DNA of 62,000 nucleotides, taken from contig NC_092583.1 in the NCBI RefSeq assembly GCF_037975245.1, forward strand, positions 14,361,264 through 14,423,263, written 5' to 3'. Positions 48,563 to 60,604 of the stretch are shown in pieces (position 1 is the stretch's first letter; every line of letters begins with the position of its first letter). Source of the stretch: Apostichopus japonicus. Taxonomy: Eukaryota; Echinodermata; Holothuroidea; Aspidochirotida; Stichopodidae. The position numbers and the translations under genes were made by a program. Below the pieces are notes generated by a model. It saw nothing but the letters and a program-made list of their open reading frames with translations. It searched no databases and was not told the origin of the DNA.

Positions 48563-50487
48563 ACAAGCACATTCAATTTCCCTCTTATAGTACCTTCAAT
48601 TAAAAACGGAATCAGTAACACAGAAATGATTGAAGGATGGTAATTGACTTTGGATCCAATTCATGGCTAAGTGTTACTAGGACGGTCAACACAGAGGGAT
48701 GTGTTAGTATTTCTGATTGGTACTCTTAGCGAAAGAGAAATGTTTAACAGAGAATGATTACTGCCAACTAAGGGCTTAAATTCGATGTTCGCTTCCAGAT
48801 CTATAGTCAATAAATTGATTTGCCCTTTCAAACTTGTTTATAACTTTCCAGTAAGTTTCCTGTTCATGTTTTGCTTGGGCAATACCAAACGTCTGACTTT
48901 GCTTTTATGGAAAGCAGTTGGTTGCGTTTTATAATAATTAAAGGTTAACTTGGATACCCCCAAAAAAATCGATGTTGAAATGTTGTAGAATGTTAAAAAA
49001 ATACCATTAATAATTCAGGCTGTATTTTTAAACACTTGTAATTTTTGAGAAATGACGCTATAGACAGCTAAGGTTCATCATCAATGAAGGTGACTGCATT
49101 ATGTGTTCTTACACACACAGACTAGTTGGTCAGTTTCTCAGGTGCAACTTCTATAGACTCAAATGACATGTTTACAACGTCAAGGACAAATGGTGTTCAA
49201 TTCCATCCAAGAGTGCTCTACTGTTAATACGAACTCAAGAAAGAACATGTTTTTTTTATCTGAGTTATTATAACTCACTGAACCATGGGATAACATTAAC
49301 ATTAAGGCCTGAACTGAGGAGTTGACGTCATGATCAATTCAGCCTTAAAGGAGCATTCCAGAGTAGTTAAGCATATTTTTAAAGGTAAACCAGAATGTAA
49401 AAATACATTGTGGTTTCGATGATGTAACATGAGCAGTTTTTTTTCATGAATCTGACGTTATGTATAGTAAGGGTGTACATGTTTACAAGGGTTTCACGAT
49501 TTGACCTCTGATGATCCCAAATGACCTCCACCAAAAACAATAGGCTTCTTTTACACAATGTGTTACTTCTATACGCTAACTATGAAGTTGGTCTGACCTT
49601 CCCTTCTCACACACACACACACATATGACATCATGAATGCAAAGGTTACGATTATCATCGAAACCAATAACCAGAACAGCCAGAGAAACATTCTTTTGTT
49701 TTCTGTAACATTTCAAGACTACAATTCTGACTTAAGTCATCCTTAAACATTACAGATACATATTCCAACTCCCGCCCCACCCCCCCCCCCCTCTACAGAT
49801 TCACCCAGGCATAGCAAGGCCAATTATATTGGCATCGCAGGTGGCTGTTACATTGCCACACAACCAGCTGCTTTAAAGTTAAATGAAAAAATTCCTGCAT
49901 GTTTCGGGTATAAGCAAGACAGAAAGACGACAAACAATATCAAAATTAATTGCATTTGCATATTGTATTAATAGGTATAACTGTTTCTACAAATAGAAAA
50001 CTTGTGTCAACTTTAAAAAGCATCAAACTTTATAGAGACAGATATAAATGATAAATCAATTATAACAGATGCATGATCATTACATTCATATGGAAAGGTG
50101 CACCTTAAGAAGAAAATACATATATACTGTACCTAACATGAAACCATTCATCATTCACATGAACTAAATCCATATTTGTTATTACCAATTGATATTTAAT
50201 ATCAATTTTAAACAAGGATAAATAATAATTAAAAGTGGGAAGCTATTTCTTCACAAAACGTGGTTCATTGTTGAATCAGGTGTATTTTCGTGGACAATTA
50301 TAATGTCATTTCCTCCCGTTGAGGTTGTAAAGGCTCAGTTTAGGATTTACATTTCCATTTCCACTCCAAGAATTGTCCTCCAGCTCCACCCCCACCCCCC
50401 CCCCCCACATACCCCTCTCTCCCACATCCACCCTCTCACAAAACAAGCAATCTCCTGAATATCAAATTACGAATTATTGACCCTCTC

Positions 50488-50540
50488 TTACCTCCCCTAA
50501 ATGACTTTGCACTTTTACCTCCCCTAAATGACTTTGCACA
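50488..50540. repeat. Tandem duplication, 27-bp unit
   Basis: CTCCCCTAAATGACTTTGCA occurs twice in direct tandem, separated by a short CTTTTAC link. Only two copies are present. Confidence 0.85.
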
Positions 50541-50825
50541 TTTTAAACAGAAGAAAAACTCAAATTTGTCATAAATGAAACTAATAACAAACTGATGAGG
50601 ACTAATTCCCAAAAGATATTGTGCATCTGCAACCTCACTGACTGACGAATAGGGCTGCTGCTGGTAGACACAGTTCCCAGTTGGCTTATTTATAAGATCC
50701 AGGAAGAACAGATATATGCCTTTCATAGTGTTAAGTGTAAGTTTTCAAAGAATTGTTGTATACAGACAAATGGATGAATTCAAGAAGGAAGAAAACACAC
50801 ATGATCAAGGTGGGAAATAGATTAC

Positions 50826-50864
50826 ACTTCACAGTATTTCTATAACATAGAAATACTGTGAAGT
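50826..50864. repeat. Perfect 18-bp hairpin with 3-nt loop
   Basis: ACTTCACAGTATTTCTAT is followed by AAC and then its exact reverse complement ATAGAAATACTGTGAAGT. There are no mismatches. Confidence 0.9.
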
Positions 50865-53800
50865 AGAACTTTAAACCATCTTATCTCCCAAGGGAATATG
50901 GCGCAAGAAGTGATTGATTCATGACTTTATGAAATTTTAATAACGGCTTGTCCATTTAAATATCATACTTGAACGAATGCTTGACACTTGTCTGTATTGT
51001 ATCATTCAAAGTAACATTCCCATTTTTATATGAATTTGGGAAGAGGGGTGGGGGGGGGGAGGAGTGAAAAATATATAAAATGAATGTGACATCTTCCTTA
51101 GTCACAAACATTATACATGTACTGTATCAAAGTCAAACTTAAAGGTACATTCAGCTTTCAAAATCACACTAAGATGAAAACACAACACTGACATTGAATC
51201 AAACAAAAACGACAGTAAAGTTTCTTTAATGCTGGGAAGCATTCATGGTTTCACTCAGCCACACTGATCACATTCAACAAGAACATTTCTTTCAATATTC
51301 AAACTGTAGGAATCTTGCAAAAATCAATTAAAAGGCAGGTGCATGTTGCAGTATCCGACTATAACATCTATATCTTGTGGTGCCACAAAAAAAAGAGGGA
51401 AAATGGTTTCCTTTTGCCTCAAGATAAAAGAATTTTTCATTTGATTGATTTCTTTACCCTTTAAACTATCACCAGTAAGATATTCACATATTAAACCATG
51501 ATCAGGGGTGGACAGGGCATGGATTTGAGGGCCACAGCAACATTTTGTACCCAAAGCATGGTGACAACAATGAGGGAATGGGGGATGCACCTATTTCTGT
51601 GACAACAATGAAAATATTACACTATATTAGACATAAAAGATCAGAATGTTCCAAAATTCATAAATTGCTCATCTGTTATGTTGCAAACATCCAATCAAGA
51701 AGGTCATATATTTTTTATACATATTTCTTGTATTTTTTCACTCCATGCAATAAGGTTCCACAAGATTTTGAAAACCCTTTTGCAGGCTGTTGCATATTAA
51801 CCAGGGGTAGGGAGAGTAGATGAGGGAATAGTCATAAATTTTAAGAATTTTAAATTATCAACAAGATCTTCTACTGGGTTGCCTTACCATAGGACCATGT
51901 CAGAACTAACACCCTAATCCAACCATTTCCTGAATAACCTGAATAACACCGGGATCACAATGAACCTGAACCCTTCCCGACACTCCTAAGAGTTATACCA
52001 GTGGATCCCGACTGTTTTGGAACCACCCTCTTCCCTTGCCTATACCCCTCCCTGTCCTACATATTTAAAACAGCCATTAAACAAGGTTTGAAGATGGCTC
52101 ATTTTGATTTCCTCACGTACAGTAGTAATGTTTAAGTTGTTAGTGAAGAAGTACCTACACCACCGTACCTTACAACATGTTACATAGTGGTTGGTAAAAA
52201 ATCAAATCAATGTCATGATTGCACTTTTCTTTATCCTTTATTCAACTAAATATAGAATCTTGACTGTTAATTCACCAGTTATATGTCTCCATATTTGCAG
52301 TTTTATTTCTGAATTCGGACAAAATACAGACAGACCTGAACCAATCAATCTTCTGTACCATCAGATTCTAAAAGTACCTCTTCTGTCTGACAGCAGTAGT
52401 GCTATTAACCCCTCCAAACAATAGCAAATTATCCCCCGGGGGGGGGGATAATTCCTTCCCAGGTTGGGAGCCACACAAAGGTTTCGTAGAGCAGTACAAT
52501 CTATTGTTAGTTTTAAAGTTTGTGGTGTGTAAACGCAGGTACAGACACAGCGGGTGACAGTGTCACACGTTTGTGTCACCGTGTCACCACGACAGTCACA
52601 CATTTCTGGAAATGCAATTCTGATCTTTAAGTATCAGTAACTGAATCGTATGCATACGAATCTACATTCACAACGCACATGAAGGTGTGAGCTCGAGTCC
52701 CCAAAGCTGAACAAGTTAGTGTATCATGAAATATGAAATATACCGGCCGGTTCAGTCATACTTTTTATTTTTATGGCCCTGATCCTTTCAACAAACAAAC
52801 ACACCTGTCATTTGACAATTACTACCTAACGATATGTTGCTACTCAATGGCTGGTGAAAGGGTCGTGTTACTCATGTCTGATATCACAGAACATCCTTAA
52901 TGGTAGACACAAAATGGGTATATAAGACATCCATATTAGTCATTTAGTATAGACAAGAAGCCTTTATTGTCTATAGACACTCAAACAATGTTTCAGTAAT
53001 ATGATTGTGATGTTGTTTTTAGCCAAATGCAGTCGATATGAGCTTCTTAAAAAAAAATCATCCACCTGATTTTCTTCGATTTAAGCCAATCAGACCCAAG
53101 TGTAGCAGCACCTTGATAAAGTTGACTACATGCAAAGCATAAATAAATGTAATATGTAATGTGAAACATAGGTCATAAATGATGGCTAAAGTAACTGGAA
53201 GAATTGGTGGGAATGATACAAGATAGCCATTGTCTACCTCCTAAATCACCCATCAAAGCAACGGTTCAGTTTGAAAACCGTGGTCAATAACCTTTGTTCA
53301 TGCTTGACTCCACGTAACAGCTCATAGCTTCTACTTTAAGGGTGTGTTCACTTCATTGGGCTTGAATAGAAGTTATATTCCTCTTTTATCAGTGTTTTGG
53401 TGCCGTTACGGTACTTCTATTTACCTAGTACAAATCTTTCACCGAAACTGTCACACACATGTGCAATGGACAAGTTTCAAACAATTTAACATTGAAGCGG
53501 GTACAGGGTGCTCATGAAATGGAGAGTCTTACAGTATGTTTTTAAGTGATTCAAGCTTTTTTATGCCTCTCTCTAAATTCAAAATAGGGATCTGTGCAGG
53601 AGAACTTTCCAATAAAGTAAAGCACTTTAACATCATGTCTATGTTGTCAGTAGTTTTTAACACCAGAGTAGCTTTCAGCAGAAAGTCATCAATTAAAGCC
53701 TTAGGGAAAGCTCCTTTAATTGTGAACAATGTTTTGGTAATAAAATCAAAATTCAGAAGGTTTCCACAGGTTCAGCACTTACAAACGTTATGTTCTTACA

Positions 53801-56328
53801 GGACTTTTCCATTACTGGATCATCAAATGTAACACTTTATAAGACTCATGATTCAGTCTAGAGGTCCAAAGAGTATCTTTTGACAGAAATAATAGTCAAT
53901 AATGACAGCCTCTGTTTAAAACTGTTTTTAACAGCTCTAGAGATTGATGAAAACAAAGTTCAACATTGTTTGTTAACATTACCTAGCTTGAAATATTCCT
54001 AATATTAATCCTTAAGGATTTCCTCTAAATTTTTCCACAACTATAGTAAACCCCTATCTGATGTTTACAGTCAGAAGAAGACCTGTGCAAGTTGAACTGT
54101 CGCAGCCTTCCACTTCTCGTTCAATGAGGGCTTTGAGAAGGTTCGACCGTGCAATCCAAAGTGTTCGACATCACGTATCTGACATCTAAAAGCATGGCAA
54201 GTAGCCAGATATGATTCAAAAGAATCAATTATCAAAACGAGATATTGAACAACAAAAAGACCAAGGAAAAAATAAAATAGAAGAGAGATAGAGAGGCAGA
54301 TTCTTGATATGCCTGGAAGTTGAAAACATTCCACAAAATTGGAACTGTGTTAGATGAGCCGAACAAACGACAAAGCTAGTTACATTGGAATCATTTCTTT
54401 TTGGACAGAAATACGGAAGGGGCTAAAGCTGCTGAAACTGACCGCCGGAATCGAAATGTTATGATCTTTAATCGGTCTAGCAACTTTTCAAACTGCAAAT
54501 TATATTTATTTCATCAAGTCAGGTACCTCTAATGGTTCAGCTAACAAATTTAAATGTCTTTTCATCATTTCAGTGGTTTTAGTAGCATACTGTGCTTTTA
54601 AATATTGCACTATAACAATGATAAATGTCTCAATATTGCAACTTCAGTACAATCAACACAATGACACACATGAAATTTTTGCCCAGAAAATTTGCAGAGT
54701 GGAGAATCTTGCATAACTGATGGCATTTTGAACCATAACTTTAGTAAACAAGGTAAAGATTCTCCATTATGTCTGTAGGGGTTTGCTGCTTTGTAATGTA
54801 CTGTTGTTGTAAACAAAGCTGCACTGTCTGTTTCTTGAGCATTGTAATTAGAACTGCCACTGAAAAACTATGTTGACTTGTATAGATTTTGCAATTGTCT
54901 ATCATGTAAACCAAGATCAGGGAATCCTTTTAACTTTTGAATAAATTAAATTTAACTGTCTGTCCATCTGTGTCCCTGAACGTGTTCTAGTTTGTTTTGT
55001 TTCAGTTAGCCTCTGAAGAAGATCCTGCTAGGATAGAAACATCAGGCCCTCTAATTTAACCTATGAAAAAGTTGTTGGAATTCATCTTCAAATTGTGAGC
55101 ACACTAATTGCTGGTGGGCATAGGCAGGACTTACATCCACGACACAATTATTACATTGCTGACAGTCAACAGTACAGATTTATTTGAAAGTTCAGAGAAC
55201 GGTGAACACTTTAAAATTGTAAATTTGTAAATTATAGTTTGTTTGTTTATCAATTTGGTGGTTTCAAACAATCATTCACATCAGATCCATGATTTATCTA
55301 AAGATCAATCGCAAGTTTAAATGGGTATCGTAGGAGGCCTACACACAATTAGGACGACACTTGGCATATACACACCCTACAGGCACAGAATCAATCTCCC
55401 TTGTAAAAAAAAAGAGCAGTCGGATGGCTAAGCTGAGAGTGAGGCTTTTTTATTTGTAGGAATTACAGCTCTAACAGAAAGTTAATCACAATTGTCTAAA
55501 TCAAGATCAGGTATGAATTGAGATGGATGAATGAACCAGTTGGGAGAAGGGGCAGGGGGGGGGGGGGATATTGGTAATTTGGCATGTATTTAACAAAACA
55601 AGCTGCTGTTTTCAGGATTCGTCATTGAAAATATGGCAAACAAGAGGAAATTTAAATAAAAAAATGGTATTGTGTTTTTGCCCCAAAAGATGATTACTCT
55701 AAAAGCATAAGACTTGAACTACTACATATCGACTGAACTGGAGTGTTCTCTCTCACAAATTGCAAGTAACCGCTCACATTGTAGAGACTTGCACTGATTT
55801 TATTACTTAATTTCCACACTTACTTAAGTTCCTTGCAGGGTATGCAGTTATAAATCACTCATACCCATGTAAAATTTAATGTTTTGATACTAGATATGCT
55901 TGATACTAGAATCTTTGTACATTGTGGCTCATGAAGTGGAATAGAAGGGGCTAAATAAAGAAGACATACCCAAAAAAATTACAATCTTTCATGAAAATCT
56001 CTCGCTTTAGCACCTTTGGGAATCAAACGGCTAAGATCAAATTAAAGGTTTATATATCATTTACCTCAAAAACAAGAGGCTATTTAGTCTTAAGTGCATT
56101 TCTACACATGAAGCACCTTTCAGTACAACACTGTGCAGCGTTTATTAGCAAGCCTGTACTTATCGAAATGATGGATGCCATGATATTTACCCACCTAAAG
56201 TGATTCTGAACATAAGCAATGCTTTTAAAATCAATTTTTTGGTACTTTCTTCTTTAGATTCTTTAACATAATGTACAAGATATTACCCAAAGATGATAAC
56301 CACTTTTAAGGCAGAACAAAATAGTGCT

Positions 56329-57158
56329 GTCCATGTAGTGTACAGCACAGGTGGCAAAAGAGTCTTGCACTACAATAGTTTCCACACAATGTACTTCACA
56401 GGTGTAAACAGAGTCTTGCAAGACAGCACTTTACACGTAGTGTAAATCACAGGTGGTAAAAGAGTCTTGCTTAACAGTAGTGTCCACACAGTCTATATCA
56501 CAGGTGTCATAAGAGTCTTCCACTACAATAATGTCCACACAGTGTACTTTGCAGGTGTAAACAGAGTCTTGCATGACAGCACTGTCCAGGTAGTGTACAT
56601 CACAGGTGGCAAAAGAGTCTTGCTTAACAGTAGTGTCCACACAGTCCATATCACAGGTGTCATAAGAGTCTTACACTACAATACTGTCTACACAATGTAC
56701 TTCACAGGTGTAAAAGGAGTCTTGTACAACAGCACTGTCCACGTAGTGTACATCACAGGTGGCAAAAGAGTCTTGCTGAACAGTAGTGTCCACACAGTCT
56801 ATATCACAGGTGTCATAAGAGTCTTCCACTACAATAGAGTCCACACAATGTACTTCACAGGTGTAAAGGAGTCTTGTACAACAGCACTGTCCACATAGTG
56901 TACATCACAGGTGGCAAAAGAGTCTTGCTGAACAGTAGTGTCCACACAGTGTATATCGCAAGTGTCATAAGAGTCTTCCACTACAATAGTGTCCACACAG
57001 TGTACATCACAGGTGTAAACAGCCTCGCACGACAGCAATGTCCACACAGTCTACATCACAGGTGGCAAAAGAGTCTTATTTAAAAGTAGCGTCCACACAA
57101 TGTATATCACTGGTGTCATAAGAGTCTTACACTACAGTAGTGTCCCCACAGTGTACTA
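56329..57158. repeat. 51-bp minisatellite with 153-bp higher-order period
   Basis: About 16 subunits of 51 bp fall into three types that rotate: one with CACAGGTGTCATAAGAGTC, one with CAGGTGTAAACAGAGTC and one with CAGGTGGCAAAAGAGTC. The third type recurs near 56452, 56605, 56758, 56911 and 57062, every 151-153 bp. Both strands stay open for long 17-residue periodic frames. The array starts about 125 bp downstream of the NABP stop codon and may lie in its 3' UTR. Confidence 0.95.
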
Positions 57159-57281
57159 CATCTCATACAAGCCTTACAAACATTTATATCCATTCATACT
57201 CCACCAGTGCCTGACCTTGCATCAGCCTGGTGGCTACATTTTAGTCTGAGTATACAGTGCACTGCTCACAATGAATTCATG

Positions 57282-57475
57282 CTATCTACCTCTCTTGGCC
57301 TTTATACGAGGATCCTGCTGACCACCTACGCCCCTCTCTCTACCCCTCCCATTGCTAGGCTTGCCTGCTATGTTCCAGTTGGGATTTGGAAAGGCGCCTC
57401 CTTGAAAATCTTGTCCCATCAAAGGCGGAGGTGGCTGAGTGTACTGATTCCCGGCTGGAAAGTTGTGTCTCGCAC
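57282..57475 (-). CDS. NABP: NABP terminal exon and stop
   Basis: This 194-nt coding part follows acceptor TGACAG and runs to a TAG at 57282-57284. It encodes a Pro/Gly/Asn-rich stretch (QYTQPPPPLMGQ, PNPNWN) and an RG-containing basic end (NGRGRERG, DPRIKAKRGR). A GT lies eight bases before the stop, so a further splice cannot be fully excluded, but the basic C-terminus fits the family's end. The 3' UTR would run towards the 51-bp minisatellite ending at 57158; no canonical AATAAA was found between the two. Confidence 0.85.
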
Positions 57476-60400
57476 CTGTCATACAGAAACAGTAAAATGA
57501 GTCGAACACTGAGTCGAACAAAGCCAAAAGAAAGATTGGAAAGCATATACAGCGTTGGCGTAGCACAGAGCAACCTGCCCCCACCCCCCCCCCCCCACAT
57601 GGTGCAGCAATGGAACTGGTCCCCCAAGGAAGGTCTACATTCAACCAAGCACAGGCATGGATTGGACTTGGGTGAGAAGTTTGTTTTTAATTGTTGGCAC
57701 CTCTAGATGCCCAGATATGGTACACTCTCAGGCTTTCTCTGTTGAGGAATGGGTTTTATATGAATCCCTATTTCTGTGGGTATCGGAAGAGAACTTTAAG
57801 CACTCTATTGGACCATATTTAGAACATCAGAAATGATTCTCTTCTGCCGATTGGTGGTCATAATTTCCCATCCCTAACACAGGGCCCTAGCAGCAATGGC
57901 CTAGTTGCACGACTGATATACAGTAGAAATGCATCTCTCTGTTAGGGATCAATTGTGCATCTCTAAAACTATATTAAATGGACTTATGGCAAGTACAAAG
58001 GCATACCAAAGAATGCTGTGAGATTACAGAATTAATCTAAATCTTGTTCGGTTGCATTTCGATTGTGCCTAGCAACTACCCTTTAAACTCACCATTGCTC
58101 CCATTGAGTGGGTTGGTATGTCCCGTGGCTCTCCCCTCTGAACTTTGACCTTGTTGTTGAGGTGGAACATTAGGGTTGCTGGCAAGAAAATTCTGTGAAG
58201 GAAAACAATTTAAATGCTGATGTACTATCATTTCAAACACAGTGGCAAAAATGAGTCATTTTCATAAATACAAGGGATGGGTTGGGGTGGGGTGGGGTAG
58301 GGTGTGGAAGTGGGGTAGAGGGAAGGGGCAGCAAATGTTTCAATGAGATTAGGAGTACTTGTTTATTGCATTTATTGCTTTAGGTGCTTACATACATGGG
58401 CATGGAGATTTGGAGCGGGGGGGGGGGTGAGGGGGTGCAGCTTCTTGCTTCCCTTCCTACCCTCTAGTCCCTCTTCCTCTAGCTATGATGCTGTTTAAAA
58501 AAATACTAGCGAGTAAAAATTAACAGGTCTTATGTACAGCAAATAGTAGTTTTGCAGAACACATTCTGCTTAATTTCCATACATGTTTCCCAAAGGGGTT
58601 TGCAAGCAAAATTCCTCACAAGTTTTAACTATTCTTTGTCAAAAAAAGCATGGTTCTGTTCTTTAGTGTCTTTTATATCAAATTACTTCAGAGAATAAGT
58701 CAATTGTATTTAAAGATATAATGCTCCGCCCAATAGTGTCAGAACAGATCCTAATTTGAAAAAGGTTTGTTCACACTAGAGTACCTGACACTACAGTACC
58801 TACAGTACCTGAAGAATGTTCAAGGAAACACATAAATGTTTAAGATAAACAACAAAACCTAAAGATTTGGCAAATCCTCTACATAACTTTTAACTACCCA
58901 AATTTCCTTTTGCAGTTTTTAATTTCCTATCCTTTCTTTGCTTATATTTACTAAAAACAAAAATTGACATCACTCCTGTTCACAAGAAGTCATATTGCAC
59001 ACTGCAAATATCTTCAACATGTTCTTGACATTTTTGGTACCACTCTCTGTCCCACCCCCCCAACCCCCCCCCCCCCGCCTTTTTTTCAACTCCTACTGTC
59101 GCCCTAGTGTCACTCAATTAAAGAGCCAAATGTTCTGTATAAACAATATCGTATAATTTCTCTTCGCCCCATATTTTTTGGAATTCACAAAATGCAATTT
59201 GCTGTTAATTACTCCTCTACCCTTATTCGTATAGTAAGATAGCATTATGTGTATATATGCTAAGCAGGTTTTAAGAGCCAGCAATGCATTGAAATTTGCT
59301 GTGAAAAGCAACCTACCTTTTTATAGTTTGACACCTGCAGGGACATACCTAGACTTCTTTTCTTTGGAGGGGGAGGGGGGGGGGCTATCTAGGAAGCAAG
59401 CAGAACCTATTTTCTAAACAACAAAATTCTGACCATTTTTTGAGGGGCCATAGAATTACAAAGGCATACACAAATGTTGAGTTATTTCACTTGACTGGTA
59501 CTTGTTACGTTATGTTACAATAGATACCTGTTGCTTCATTGGAGCAAGGAAATCCTGATTTGCATCGCTCATGTTAGGAAACTCGGAGAAAACAAAACAA
59601 AATCTGTGAAGCAAAGAATTTAAAAAAAGAAGACAATTACAAAAGAAAGCCTGGAAAAGACTAAATGTAGAAAATCTCCTTAAAGAAAGTTGGGAGAAAC
59701 TGAGAGATGCTAACAAGTTCTATAAAATGTTGTATATAACTTTGGAGACTTAGTTTAATAGTTTAGCTAGTATTATCTCTAGGAAACTTACGGTAGTGTT
59801 TTATGCATAGAAGTACATGTATGCAAATACAATTTGACAGAGTTTATCTCTTAGACATTTAATTGTCACAGCTGCTGCTGTACATGATCACCTATAGCCA
59901 AACTATTTCAACAAAGTTAACCAAATTTTCCACACTAACAAAGAGATCACGTAGATATTCAGAAATTTGAAGAAAGAAATTGATTTCCCGTTCAGATTGA
60001 TTTCTGACAAATAACAGCTTTAAAAATTTTTCCACAGAGCTGCTAACACAAACATTTATCGAAACTATTATGATACTGTCTGATGATTAACTACTGAACA
60101 CAAAGCTAAGAAGAATGTAACCTTTATGTTTTTCGTTTTTGTTGTTACTTTACAAGATTGCAAGTATTCAGAGAACTGTAACACAATACATTAGTCCTAG
60201 CAAAGGCCTAATGTGTATACAGGAAACCTTTATCAGACATGGACTCTTAAGCTTACGCTGTCATTTATTTCGTGAAATCAAAAGTGCTTTCGTTGTCCAG
60301 TAACGTCCATGATGGAAAACAGTTAAACAACTTCTTAACCAAAGGTTTGTAACATCATTTGTGTCAGGTACTGATATTCTGATAAACTGACCGTGCCTTG

Positions 60401-60604
60401 ACGTGAGCTTTGATTAGCCCTTAATTGAGTCTCTCCCAAAAGTGTCGAACAGAGTGCATTTTTGAGTCGCAAAATCCAAATTCTAGCGGCTAATGGCCGG
60501 TTGGATATTAATCAAGACCAGAATCTACTTACTCTCCTATCTTGAATAATTTTCCAGCAGAACCGCTGTACAAGGTAAGGCAGCCTCTGTAGACCGACGC
60601 ATAC
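57282..60604 (-). CDS. NABP: NABP1/NABP2 orthologue (SOSS complex subunit B, ssDNA-binding protein), 3' part, four exons
   Basis: Seen: four minus-strand exons, 60604-60533, 59603-59528, 58192-58093 and 57475-57282, with GT/AG borders and agreeing phases (2, 0, 1), join into 146 residues ending in TAG. The first two exons give GCLTLYSGSAGKLFKIGE followed by FCFVFSEFPN, which matches the end of the OB fold of SOSS-B1/B2 (human form: GCLTLYTG, KIGEFC, YSEVPNF). The rest is a low-complexity tail rich in Pro, Gly, Gln and Asn, ending in a basic DPRIKAKRGR; vertebrate paralogues also end in a basic SNG-x-RR-type tail. Known: the family binds ssDNA, joins INTS3 and INIP in the SOSS complex, and supports ATM signalling and homologous recombination in the nucleus. 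Human NABP2 is about 211 residues, so roughly 65-70 N-terminal residues are missing. The first visible exon begins in phase 2, so the gene continues beyond 62000. Family assignment is firm; which vertebrate paralogue it corresponds to cannot be said. Confidence 0.93.
58093..58192 (-). CDS. NABP: NABP exon (low-complexity tail)
   Basis: This 100-nt exon lies between acceptor CCTTCACAG and donor GTGAGT. It encodes 33 residues plus one base, starting NFLASNPNVPPQQQGQ, and contains only polar low-complexity sequence. No motif can be named; the assignment rests on splice phase and position within the gene. Confidence 0.85.
59528..59603 (-). CDS. NABP: NABP exon (OB fold end to linker)
   Basis: This 76-nt exon lies between acceptor TTCACAG and donor GTATCT. 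Its first base completes the Glu codon of the previous exon, then FCFVFSEFPN matches the family's FCxVYSEVPNF block. The remaining 15 residues, from MSDANQ to MKQQ, begin the variable linker. The internal ATG at this point is not the start codon, because the upstream conserved residues are in frame across the splice. Confidence 0.93.
60533..60604 (-). CDS. NABP: NABP exon (end of OB fold)
   Basis: This 72-nt exon lies between acceptor ...CTATTTAG and donor GTAAGTAG. It enters in phase 2 (its first base completes a Gly codon), encodes 23 residues from YASVYRGC to KLFKIG, and leaves two bases (GA) of a Glu codon. The Gly-Tyr-Ala-Ser start and GCLTLY core correspond to the last strands of the SOSS-B OB fold. 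Confidence 0.93.

Larger units (their letters stand above)
48563..56328. other. No gene seen
   Basis: Less AT-rich than the centre of the window. It holds five G/C runs of 10-13 bp, the 27-bp duplication and the hairpin at 50.5-50.9 kb. A minus-strand frame ending at 54071 was considered and not accepted. Confidence 0.5.

Noticed and set aside
54071-54334. Minus-strand frame of 87 residues ending EKWKAATVQLAQVFF, with possible acceptors inside
   Set aside because: It has a hydrophobic start and a plausible polar end, but I recognise no family and see no matching partner exon.
54440-54515. B-box-like TTTCGATTCCGGC on the minus strand
   Set aside because: No A box or cloverleaf can be drawn from the surrounding bases.
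56431-57083. 143-residue plus-strand frame and minus-strand Asp/Cys/Val frames
   Set aside because: They follow from the 51-bp period; no unique coding sequence continues outside the array.
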